5,974 bases of DNA from Bacteroidota bacterium. GTDB taxonomy: Bacteria > Bacteroidota > Bacteroidia > B-17B0 > Aurantibacillaceae. This document shows positions 1 to 5,974 of the stretch, piece after piece. The notes under the pieces are model-generated. The model was not told the DNA's origin and ran no database searches. It worked only from the letters and a program-made list of their open reading frames with translations. A program made the position numbers and the translations under genes. Each line of letters starts with the position of its first letter. Position 1 is the first letter of the stretch. The stretch spans positions 1 to 5,974 of the forward strand of contig SYEI01000232.1 of NCBI GenBank assembly GCA_005800865.1. Reading direction: 5' to 3'.

Positions 1-886
1 AGAATGGTTCTGCTGCGTATTTAAAAGCGGTTGTAAAAATGGTCATGAACATAGCTATCCGATAACATTGTCCGTAAATACCTAATTGTGTTTTTGCAAC
101 ATCTTCGGGAAGCAAATACTTTAAAATAAATCGGTCAAAAGTTTCGTTAATCATTCCTGCAAAACCTAATATTAATAAGGGCCACGCATACCTTAGCATT
201 TGTTTCCATAACTCTTTATCAAATACATATTGAATGCCGGTAAATTCTTTTGCTAAAAATAACAAGCTCACCAAATTAGCTAACAACCCGGCTAGAAACA
301 TGTAGCCTACTCCTACTTCTGGATTATAAAATTTTGCAAAAGCAGAATCTGGTTCATTAAAATATGCAGGCTTACAGATGTTGAAATAAAAAATACAGAT
401 TAAAATAAACACAAACACATTTAATAATTTGAGCATTCCAAATTTCCTCGCTTGATTATTTAATCGTAAACGTGCAAAAGGAATAGCCATCATCGCATCC
501 GTAGCCACAATTAATACACACCAAATTATATAGTTCACATGGTCGGGTTCTTTTATAAAATCGGCTATAGAGCCAGAAAACAAAATAAACAATAGGGATA
601 ATCCTATGCTGCTTCCAAAAATAGAGATGATAGCGGTTGAATAAACTCGAGATTTATCTTCTACTTTATTTGAAAAGTGAAAGAAAGCCGTTTCCAAACC
701 ATAGGTAAATAAAATATTTAAAAAACTGATATAAGCATAAAATTCTGTGTTAGCTGATAATTCAGAAGGTCGCTCGAAAATGTAGGTTAGTACAAAAGAA
801 TATAAAAAAGTAATCACACGAGGAAGAACACTTCCTAAACCATAAACGGCGGTTTGCGATGCTAATTTTTTAAGTGGGTTCGACAA
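1..886 (-). CDS. Polysaccharide/oligosaccharide flippase (Wzx/MATE-like), N-terminal part, runs off left edge
   Basis: My translation of the minus strand gives 295 uninterrupted codons, beginning (L/M)SNPLKKLASQTAVYG and cut by the window edge. Hydrophobic segments lie near residues 10-35, 47-70, 82-110, 115-135, 150-170, 190-212, 227-250 and 270-290, so about eight of the usual 12-14 helices are present. The stretch with PLLILGFAGMINETFDRFIL, then GIYGQCYRIAM and a closing AAEPF, resembles the Polysacc_synt/MurJ-type flippases of Bacteroidota. These move lipid-linked glycans across the inner membrane; the substrate cannot be told from sequence. The start is TTG at 886: an in-frame TAA lies four codons upstream (896-898), and the first in-frame ATG is far inside the membrane domain, so an ATG start would delete several helices. 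The gene follows the adhesin-like gene but is separated from it by a terminator and its own promoter-like box. Confidence 0.85.
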   Translation of the reverse strand, partial: MSNPLKKLASQTAVYGLGSVLPRVITFLYSFVLTYIFERPSELSANTEFYAYISFLNILFTYGLETAFFHFSNKVEDKSRVYSTAIISIFGSSIGLSLLFILFSGSIADFIKEPDHVNYIIWCVLIVATDAMMAIPFARLRLNNQARKFGMLKLLNVFVFILICIFYFNICKPAYFNEPDSAFAKFYNPEVGVGYMFLAGLLANLVSLLFLAKEFTGIQYVFDKELWKQMLRYAWPLLILGFAGMINETFDRFILKYLLPEDVAKTQLGIYGQCYRIAMFMTIFTTAFKYAAEPF

Positions 887-887
887 G

Positions 888-907
888 TTTGTAATTTAAT
901 TTACAAA
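888..907. repeat. Inverted repeat between the flippase -7 box and its start codon
   Basis: TTTGTAA (888-894) and TTACAAA (901-907) are perfect 7-base arms around a 6-base spacer. The right arm overlaps the -7 box, and the left arm ends one base before the TTG start codon. It could be a small operator or a chance palindrome in AT-rich DNA; nothing else in the sequence decides this. Confidence 0.3.
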
Positions 908-911
908 AATA
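904..911 (-). promoter_or_regulatory. Probable -7 promoter box (TATTTTTG) for the flippase gene
   Basis: On the minus strand TATTTTTG matches the Bacteroidota sigma-factor -7 consensus TAnnTTTG and ends 18 bases before the TTG start. That implies a very short leader. I do not see a convincing TTG-type -33 element at the usual distance, so the promoter is inferred from the -7 box, its position and the terminator upstream. Confidence 0.45.
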
Positions 912-979
912 GGTTATTTAGCCTGATTTGCTTTATGCTAAGCATTAAGATATTAACGGGTAAAAGTGTTCATAAAACA

Positions 980-1013
980 AAAAAGGCTTTCAAATTTCTC
1001 TGAAAGCCTTTTT
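980..1013 (-). terminator. Strong intrinsic terminator after the T9SS adhesin-like gene
   Basis: AAAAAGGCTTTCA (980-992) and TGAAAGCCTTTTT (1001-1013) form a perfect 13-bp stem with an 8-base loop, starting 17 bases past the adhesin stop codon. Read on the minus strand the stem is followed by T-rich sequence (TTTTTTGTTTTATG, counting the stem's last T's), as expected of a Rho-independent terminator. The stem's own A/T ends would also give a U-tract on the plus strand, but no plus-strand gene needs it here. Confidence 0.85.
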
Positions 1014-1029
1014 AATTGTATCATTTCAA

Positions 1030-4000
1030 TTATCTAAACAACGTTACATAACCTTGGTTTTTAATCTCTTCGCCAACAGCTCCAGAGGCTCTGATGATAT
1101 AGAAATACGTTCCATCATCCGCAGGAGATCCGTTAACTTTCCCGTCCCATGCATTAGCAATATCTGAAGATTTAAATACTAATTTACCCCATCTGTTAAA
1201 TACCGAACACTCGAAAGATGTAATGTTTGTTCCTTTAACCGCAAAGAAATCATTGGCTTTATCTCCATTTGGTGTAAATACATTTGGCACAATAATCTCA
1301 GGAATTAAATCAATCACTACAATTGATAAAGTGTCGCGAGCAACACAACCTGTAGAACTTGTAGAAGTATATATTACTTGGTAAGTACCACCTATTTGAT
1401 AGGTTTGTGGTGTAGGATTTTGTGAAGTAGAGGTGCTTCCGTTTCCAAAATTCCAATTAAAAGTAGTACCGCCGCTTCCTAAATCAGCAAAATTTACAGT
1501 TAAAGGTGCGTTTCCAATTAACGAATCAGCCACTATATTAACTACAGGTGGAGGATTGGTAGCTACTGTAAACACAGCTGTTGCCGATGGTAAAGTACAG
1601 CCATCTGATACAGTTAAAACATAATTTGTACTTGTTGGTACTGATCCATAAACCATAACAGTTGGTGTTGTTGCACCATTGCTCCACGAATAAGTATATG
1701 GCCCGCCATTTCCTGGGCTAGTTATTGTTGGAACTAAAATCAAAGAATCTCCTACACACATTGCAACAGAGGTAGCACTAACCGAAAGAGATGGCGTTAA
1801 AGTAACTGAAACTGTTTGTGTTTGAATACAACCATTTAAATCACGAACTGTACAAGTGTATTGTGTACTTGCTGTTGGCGTAACTATTGCACTCGACCCG
1901 CTTAAATTACCTGGATTCCATGTGTATGAATACGCAGGCGTTCCTCCTGATGCAGAAGCAGATAAGTTTGTTGAATTTCCAAAACAAGTAGTAGAACTTG
2001 GGCTCGCAGTTAACGCTAAGGCCGTTGGTTCTGAAACGTTAACAACACTTGATGTAGAGCACCCTGCTCCATCTAAAACCAAAACAGTATAAGTTCCTGC
2101 ACCTACTCCAGTAACAGTTTGTGTTGTTTGAGTAATAGTTGGTGACCAAGTAAAACTAAATGGAGTTGAACCTCCTGTTAAATTAACAGAAACTGTTCCT
2201 GTTAATTGCCCGTTACATGATGGTTGAATAACATTAAATGAAGATACAGAAGGTGCTGTTGTTGTAACTACTGTAAATACAGATGCAGCTGAAGGGGTGG
2301 TGCATCCATCAGAAACAGTAACTGTGTAGTTATCTACTCCTGGCGTAGCATCAGCAGGTACAGAAATGGTAGGAGTTGTTGCTCCATTTGACCATGTATA
2401 AGTATATGGTCCGCCATTACCTGCACTTGTAATTGTTGGCGTTAAAATAACCGAACCACTTGATGCGCAAATTGACTGAGAACTAGCTGCTACTGTTAAC
2501 GGTAATCCTACTGTTATACCAACGGTTTGTGTTACAGCACAACCGTTAGCATCGTTAAGAGTGCAAGTATATTGAGCGCTAGAAGCTGGTGTTACTGCTA
2601 CCGATGCGCCACTTAAATTTCCTGGATTCCAAGTATATGAATAAGCAGACGTTCCGCCAGCTGCAGAAGCCGTTAATGTTGTTGAATTTCCAGAACAAAT
2701 AGTAGCATTTGAAGATGTCGTTAAAGTTAATACCGTTGGCTCTGATACAGTTACAACACTCGTTGTAGAACAACCATTATTATCTAACACTAATACCGAA
2801 TAAGTACCAACACCTACTCCTGTTACAGTTTGTGTTGTTTGTGTAATAGTTGGCGACCAAGTAAAACTAAATGGAGGATTTCCACTAGTTAAATTTGCAA
2901 CTACCACACCGTTTGATTGCCCATTACATAATGGCGAAGTGACGCTAAAAGAAGTAACACTTGGCGGTGGATTATTAGATATTTGAACAGTTTTAGTAAC
3001 TACACATCCACCATTTGACATTGTAACTGAATAGGTGGTATTGAATGGAATATTAGTTTGAATACTACTCGTGTTACCTGTAGGTGTCCAAGAATAAGTT
3101 AAACCAACCGTTGATGAAGAAACTGAAACAGTAGCTGTACCAAATCCACTTGGACCAGCACAACCACCACCAGAGGTTGACAAAGAGGCAGTAATACCTG
3201 GAGTAATCGTAATCGTTTCGCTATGTATAGCCATACAAGATCCATTCATAGATTGATGGGTAACGACGTAAACTCCTGGGTTATCAAAAATTGCTGAAAA
3301 CATTGGTCCCGAGCCAAAGGCTGGCGTTACACTTGTTGTAGGACTCACTGTCCAAATATCAGTTAAGGATGGTAATACTGCCATATAATTAGCAGTTGAA
3401 CCTGCGCAAAGAGTTGGTGGACCAACAAACAAAGCATTAGTGTTGGCTACAAAAACTGTTATGTTAGGATTGTAAGGAATGCCGCATCCTTCTTTAGCAA
3501 CGGCGCTGCAGGTATCATAAGACAATGTATAAGTTGTTGTGGACGTTGGATTTACTAAGACGGTTAACGTATTGACGGCAATGACGCCACTAGGACCTCG
3601 CCAGACTATGGAATCGCAGGTGGCGCAACCCGGAATTAAACTTTTTAAAGGACTACAACCTTGGGGTGGAGTAAAAGTGAGTAATACTGGGCCACCGCAA
3701 GATGGATTTGATAACGATGTAACGGGATTAGAAGAAATAAAACCTGGCACTTCAGGAACAGGTGTGCCTGGAACGGTAAACGAAACTACTGGTCCAAAAG
3801 GCCCAGGAGAACCGAAGCCTCCAGTAACAATCTCCCTGCAAGAAAAATAATACACTTTACCTGGACATAAATCCGTAAAAGGAATATAGGTTGTATGATA
3901 TGGCTCTAAAGCGCATTGATCAGGCCAACTTGATGCTAAATTGTAATTTGGTACATTTAATAAGGAGTTATACCAAGGAAATGAATTATAATTAACTCCA

Positions 4001-4266
4001 GTACCCGTCCAATTTTGTAAAAAGGTTTTGATACATAAATCTGGAGGAGTATTTGAAAAAGCTAAAGGGTTACAAGAAACCTTGGTTTGCATCCAAAATG
4101 GCCCGCTACCACAGGTAGCAGCGTCTGAAGAAGCTGTAACTGTAATACCCGCCGTACCCACAGTATAAGTGGCATTTACAAGAGGTAAACCGTGACTTGC
4201 TTTTAATAATTGTGAAAATGAAATTAAAAGACTTAACAGAAAAATAATACGTATTGATTTTTTCAT
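1030..4266 (-). CDS. Secreted multidomain protein with SprB-type repeats, PKD domain and T9SS gliding-motility-type C-terminal domain
   Basis: A 1078-residue protein, probably exported by Sec and then type IX secretion to the cell surface or medium. Numbering from the ATG at 4266: signal peptide 1-23; a Cys-rich region of unrecognised type about 26-168; two Ig-like modules about 180-272 and 280-356; an SprB-type module about 362-430; a three-module block 435-671 repeated at 672-906; a PKD-like domain about 908-984 (core FNWNFGNGS, then GGTYQVIYTS); and a C-terminal sorting domain 990-1078 (VPNVFTPNGD, FNRWGKLVF, WDGKVNG, DGTYFYIIRA). The ATG at 4266 is chosen because it gives a normal Lys-Lys signal peptide and lies 22 bases below a -7 box. 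The frame is open eight codons further up to a TTG at 4290, which would sit inside that promoter. No enzyme motif is visible, so adhesion or a matrix role is inference from domain types. It appears to be a single-gene transcription unit. Confidence 0.9.
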   Translation of the reverse strand: MKKSIRIIFLLSLLISFSQLLKASHGLPLVNATYTVGTAGITVTASSDAATCGSGPFWMQTKVSCNPLAFSNTPPDLCIKTFLQNWTGTGVNYNSFPWYNSLLNVPNYNLASSWPDQCALEPYHTTYIPFTDLCPGKVYYFSCREIVTGGFGSPGPFGPVVSFTVPGTPVPEVPGFISSNPVTSLSNPSCGGPVLLTFTPPQGCSPLKSLIPGCATCDSIVWRGPSGVIAVNTLTVLVNPTSTTTYTLSYDTCSAVAKEGCGIPYNPNITVFVANTNALFVGPPTLCAGSTANYMAVLPSLTDIWTVSPTTSVTPAFGSGPMFSAIFDNPGVYVVTHQSMNGSCMAIHSETITITPGITASLSTSGGGCAGPSGFGTATVSVSSSTVGLTYSWTPTGNTSSIQTNIPFNTTYSVTMSNGGCVVTKTVQISNNPPPSVTSFSVTSPLCNGQSNGVVVANLTSGNPPFSFTWSPTITQTTQTVTGVGVGTYSVLVLDNNGCSTTSVVTVSEPTVLTLTTSSNATICSGNSTTLTASAAGGTSAYSYTWNPGNLSGASVAVTPASSAQYTCTLNDANGCAVTQTVGITVGLPLTVAASSQSICASSGSVILTPTITSAGNGGPYTYTWSNGATTPTISVPADATPGVDNYTVTVSDGCTTPSAASVFTVVTTTAPSVSSFNVIQPSCNGQLTGTVSVNLTGGSTPFSFTWSPTITQTTQTVTGVGAGTYTVLVLDGAGCSTSSVVNVSEPTALALTASPSSTTCFGNSTNLSASASGGTPAYSYTWNPGNLSGSSAIVTPTASTQYTCTVRDLNGCIQTQTVSVTLTPSLSVSATSVAMCVGDSLILVPTITSPGNGGPYTYSWSNGATTPTVMVYGSVPTSTNYVLTVSDGCTLPSATAVFTVATNPPPVVNIVADSLIGNAPLTVNFADLGSGGTTFNWNFGNGSTSTSQNPTPQTYQIGGTYQVIYTSTSSTGCVARDTLSIVVIDLIPEIIVPNVFTPNGDKANDFFAVKGTNITSFECSVFNRWGKLVFKSSDIANAWDGKVNGSPADDGTYFYIIRASGAVGEEIKNQGYVTLFR
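1033..1299 (-). other. T9SS sorting domain, gliding-motility-associated (CHU_C/TIGR04131-like) type
   Basis: Residues 990-1078 begin with the hallmark VPNVFTPNGD and carry FNRWGKLVF, WDGKVNG and DGTYFYII. They end in a short beta-strand with a terminal Phe-Arg. In the family this is the type B C-terminal signal recognised by the type IX translocon. SprB-like proteins carry such signals, and some need a PorP/SprF-like partner; no such partner gene lies in this window. Confidence 0.88.
1549..2253 (-). repeat. Intragenic tandem repeat, copy 2 (three-module block)
   Basis: This 705-nt segment codes for residues 672-906 and directly follows copy 1. It repeats the same module order: PSCNGQLTG to VVNVSEP, TTCFGNSTNLSAS to DLNGCIQTQT, then AMCVGDSLILV to SDGCTLPSA. 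It is two codons shorter than copy 1, with the gap in the linker before the last strand of the third module. A PKD-like domain follows at once. Confidence 0.88.
2254..2964 (-). repeat. Intragenic tandem repeat, copy 1 (three-module block)
   Basis: This 711-nt segment codes for residues 435-671: an SprB-type module (PLCNGQSNG to VVTVSEP), a second module (TICSGNSTTLTAS to DANGCAVTQT) and a third (SICASSGSVIL to SDGCTTPSA). Each landmark recurs 237 residues later in copy 2, without a gap until near the end. Nucleotides 2811-2875 match 2100-2164 at 61 of 65 positions, and the four differences are all synonymous. Confidence 0.88.
4198..4266 (-). other. Sec signal peptide of the T9SS protein
   Basis: Residues 1-23 have a basic start (MKKSIR), a hydrophobic core (IIFLLSLLISF) and a likely cleavage near LLKA|SHG. 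No lipobox cysteine is present at the cleavage region, so a soluble or T9SS-anchored product is expected, not a lipoprotein. The exact cleavage site is an estimate. Confidence 0.75.
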
Positions 4267-4287
4267 AGTATAGATTTGATTGAATTT

Positions 4288-4295
4288 CAAATTTA
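4288..4295 (-). promoter_or_regulatory. Probable -7 promoter box (TAAATTTG) for the T9SS protein gene
   Basis: On the minus strand TAAATTTG fits the Bacteroidota -7 consensus TAnnTTTG and ends 22 bases before the ATG at 4266. TTTG motifs occur upstream in a T-rich run, but not at the standard spacing, so the -33 element is uncertain. Initiation here would leave a leader of roughly 15 bases and exclude the TTG at 4290 as a start codon. Confidence 0.45.
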
Positions 4296-4331
4296 TAGCA
4301 AAAAACTACAAAAATTAGATTCCTAAATAAA

Positions 4332-4347
4332 TGAAAGGGTAGTTTCA
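4332..4347 (-). terminator. Weak possible terminator after rfaE2
   Basis: In the 96-base gap between rfaE2 and the T9SS gene, TGAAA (4332-4336) and TTTCA (4343-4347) can form a 5-bp stem with a 6-base loop, followed on the minus strand by TTTATTT. The stem is short and AT-rich, so some read-through into the next gene is possible. I see nothing better in this gap. Confidence 0.25.
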
Positions 4348-4362
4348 CTCAATATAAAGTAA

Positions 4363-4854
4363 CTAAGACTTCATTTTTTCGATCAATTTTGTGGTAGAAA
4401 AACCATCAACTAATTGAATGGTCATTACTTTTCCGCCTTTGGCTTTTACAATATCGTAACCCACAATATCTTCTGCTTTATAATCACTGCCTTTAACTAA
4501 AATATCTGGCTGCACAAAATCAATTAACTCAAGAGGAGTATCTTCATCAAATAAAATAATTGCGTCTACACATTCCAAGGCAGCTAAAATAATGGCACGA
4601 GTATTTTCTGAATTGATTGGTCTTTCAGGCGATTTACCCAAACGCTTAACTGAAGCATCTGTATTTAATCCTAAAATCAATTTATCTCCCAAATCACGAG
4701 CATGGCATAAATATTCTACGTGGCCACGATGCAAAATATCAAAACAACCGTTGGTAAAAACCAACTCTTTATTTTCAGAATTCCATTGATTTAAAAGTGT
4801 TTTTAAAGACTCTTTTGAATGAAATTTTTCAGATAATTTTTTATGATACGACAT
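4363..4854 (-). CDS. rfaE2: D-glycero-beta-D-manno-heptose 1-phosphate adenylyltransferase (stand-alone HldE C-domain type)
   Basis: A 163-residue cytoplasmic nucleotidyltransferase. The family joins heptose-1-phosphate and ATP to give ADP-heptose for LPS inner core. Visible motifs are LVFTNGCFDILHRGH (31-45) with the HxGH nucleotide-binding signature at 42-45, GLNTD (62-66), ERP (77-79), VKGSDY (120-125) and FSTTKLI (152-158). The length fits the adenylyltransferase half alone; the kinase half (RfaE1) is absent here, as is usual for split systems. The ATG at 4854 is preferred over the adjacent in-frame GTG at 4857. The gene overlaps the upstream membrane-protein gene by 14 bases, so translational coupling is likely. 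A related cytidylyltransferase of the same superfamily is the main alternative, but the overall match favours RfaE2. Confidence 0.88.
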   Translation of the reverse strand: MSYHKKLSEKFHSKESLKTLLNQWNSENKELVFTNGCFDILHRGHVEYLCHARDLGDKLILGLNTDASVKRLGKSPERPINSENTRAIILAALECVDAIILFDEDTPLELIDFVQPDILVKGSDYKAEDIVGYDIVKAKGGKVMTIQLVDGFSTTKLIEKMKS

Positions 4855-5857
4855 CACTTTTATTTTTATTAATGATCGGTAATAAAATAAGACTTATGAT
4901 TCCTAAAACAACCACCAAAATAAATTGAGATGTCCAGGCCATCCAAGGAAAAGCAACTGCTGATATTATTTCGACATGATAGGTAGCAGTTAACAATGCT
5001 GTAATAATAGCAGGATAGGCGCCTAACCCACCTGGAGAAAACACAACGCCAAACGTTCCAAATAATAATAACACTAAACATTCCGAATGTCCTAAATCTG
5101 ATGTGCCTGCAAAAGCAAAAAAACAAGCGTACAAACTATAAAAATAAGATGCCCAAATAGCAATACTTAAAGCAATGAACTGAAATTTTTTGTCAATGTC
5201 TTTTACAGAACTTAGTCCATTTCCAAAACCTTTGATAATGTTTCCAAATTTACCTGTTAATGCTTTGGCTAATCTTTTACGAATCAACATAAAGCCGATA
5301 AAAGCAATAATTACTAATGAAATCAGAATAATAAATTTTACGGGTTGTGCCGAAATACCACTTAATTTGCCCATCAATGGATCAACAATATATTCTACAG
5401 CTAAAGTTTTAAGTTGCGAAAACTGAGCGAATAAAGTCAACACAAAAATAGCAACTAACAAAAGCATATCTACAATACGTTCAGTAATAACTGTTCCTAA
5501 GGCTACTTCAAATGGCACATCATCATATTTAGTAACCAACGTACAACGTGTCAACTCTCCCATTCGGGGCAATCCATAATTTGCAAAATAGCCTACTAAA
5601 ACAGCGCCAAGGGCATTTGCTGGTTTAACAGAATAACCTAATGGTTTTAATAAATAATTCCAACGAAACGCTCGTAAATAGTGACTTAAAAAAGCTATTG
5701 CAATTGAAACACCTACCCAAAAATAATTGGCTGTTGCAAACGAATCTGCAATTTTATCTCTCTCGCCCCAAACCGACTTAATAGATAACCAAGCTAACAA
5801 AATGCCTACACCAAGCAATACCGTAAATTGAATAATAGACTTGGTGCTTTTGTTCAT
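4841..5857 (-). CDS. Flippase-like integral membrane protein, lysylphosphatidylglycerol-synthase TM family (YbhN/UPF0104-like)
   Basis: 338 residues with about eight hydrophobic segments (near 8-26, 46-62, 82-98, 118-143, 173-192, 226-248, 257-295 and 305-329). Conserved-looking family features are HYLRAFRWNYLL (59-70), NYGLPRMGELTRC (93-105), TERIVD (125-130) and FSPGGLGAYPAII (273-285). This is the membrane half of MprF-type proteins without the soluble aminoacyl-transferase domain, so it should not make lysyl-phosphatidylglycerol by itself. Relatives are proposed to move lipids or lipid-linked sugars across the inner membrane; the substrate here is unknown. The ATG at 5857 lies five bases after the panD stop and the gene end overlaps rfaE2 by 14 bases, so it is the middle gene of an operon. 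Placement beside a heptose-activation gene makes an envelope-lipid role plausible, but that is inference. Confidence 0.85.
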   Translation of the reverse strand: MNKSTKSIIQFTVLLGVGILLAWLSIKSVWGERDKIADSFATANYFWVGVSIAIAFLSHYLRAFRWNYLLKPLGYSVKPANALGAVLVGYFANYGLPRMGELTRCTLVTKYDDVPFEVALGTVITERIVDMLLLVAIFVLTLFAQFSQLKTLAVEYIVDPLMGKLSGISAQPVKFIILISLVIIAFIGFMLIRKRLAKALTGKFGNIIKGFGNGLSSVKDIDKKFQFIALSIAIWASYFYSLYACFFAFAGTSDLGHSECLVLLLFGTFGVVFSPGGLGAYPAIITALLTATYHVEIISAVAFPWMAWTSQFILVVVLGIISLILLPIINKNKSDVVS

Positions 5858-5862
5858 GTATG

Positions 5863-5974
5863 TTATTTTAAACGATTTGTTTTAGTGTCTGGAAAAACTA
5901 CCCAAGGTTTAAATGTTTTTGCCGTTTCAAATTCCATATTGGCATAAGAGATAATAATAACGACATCGCCCAAA
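5863..5974 (-). CDS. panD: Aspartate 1-decarboxylase, C-terminal fragment, runs off right edge
   Basis: The last 36 codons and the TAA stop of a gene entering from the right edge. The translation contains LGDVVIIISYANMEF and ends in TNRLK. The GDxVIIISYA strand is typical of the C-terminal half of PanD, a pyruvoyl enzyme of about 116 residues that makes beta-alanine from aspartate for pantothenate and CoA. The self-cleavage Gly-Ser site lies outside the window and cannot be checked. The stop is five bases before the next gene's ATG, so the two are very likely co-transcribed. The promoter of this unit is also outside the window. Confidence 0.85.
   Translation of the reverse strand, partial: LGDVVIIISYANMEFETAKTFKPWVVFPDTKTNRLK

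Noticed and set aside
1433..2092. Two plus-strand open frames (1433-1624 and 1856-2092)
   Set aside because: Both are antisense to the repeat region of the secreted protein and mirror its repeated codons. There is no promoter or start context, and no family resemblance.
1549..2964. Repeated DNA as a possible CRISPR array or mobile element
   Set aside because: The repeats are 700 nt long, in frame and code for protein modules. There are no short direct repeats with unique spacers, and no terminal inverted repeats or transposase.
3539..3850. Open frame of 103 codons on the plus strand
   Set aside because: It lies wholly inside the adhesin-like gene on the opposite strand. Its translation shows no domain and is rich in Pro, Gly and Thr, as expected of an antisense shadow of repeat-coding DNA.
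4267..4290. Eight-codon N-terminal extension of the T9SS protein starting at TTG 4290
   Set aside because: It would place eight extra residues before a textbook Lys-Lys signal peptide, and the TTG lies inside the probable -7 box.
4106..4348. Minus-strand 80-codon open frame across the start of the T9SS gene
   Set aside because: It overlaps the signal peptide and N-terminal coding region in another frame and would begin upstream of the promoter-like box. The product is a low-complexity Phe/Tyr/Ser-rich string.
4869..5426. Open frames at 4869-5126 (minus) and 5190-5426 (plus) within the membrane-protein gene
   Set aside because: They are out-of-frame shadows of a clear 338-residue membrane protein with recognisable family features.

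Overview
The window looks like chromosomal DNA of a gliding or T9SS-bearing member of the Bacteroidota. The evidence is low GC, promoter-like TAnnTTTG boxes, no clear Shine-Dalgarno sequences, and a large secreted protein ending in the gliding-motility-associated (type IX secretion) C-terminal domain. Every gene I can support lies on the minus strand, so transcription runs from the right edge to the left edge.

Right part (about 4363-5974): a tight three-gene run. It starts with the tail of panD (aspartate 1-decarboxylase, cut by the window edge). Five bases later comes an integral membrane protein of the lysylphosphatidylglycerol-synthase-TM / flippase-like family. That gene overlaps by 14 bases the start of rfaE2, a stand-alone ADP-heptose synthase nucleotidyltransferase. 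The spacing implies one mRNA carrying a pantothenate gene, a membrane gene and an LPS-core heptose gene.

Middle (1030-4266): one long gene for a 1078-residue secreted multidomain adhesin-like protein. In order it has a signal peptide, a Cys-rich N-terminal region of unknown type, Ig-like modules, SprB-type modules, a tandem duplication of a three-module block (711 and 705 nt), a PKD domain and a T9SS sorting domain. It has its own likely promoter just upstream and a strong hairpin terminator just downstream.

Left part (1-886): the N-terminal 295 codons of a Wzx/MATE-like polysaccharide flippase. It starts at TTG, with a promoter-like box 18 bases upstream, and runs off the left edge.

Together the genes point to cell-envelope work: LPS heptose supply, glycan export across the inner membrane, and a surface or secreted repeat protein. 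Only panD is plainly metabolic. I see no RNA gene, insertion sequence, CRISPR array or obvious defence system. The most unusual feature is the internal architecture of the secreted protein, not a new system.
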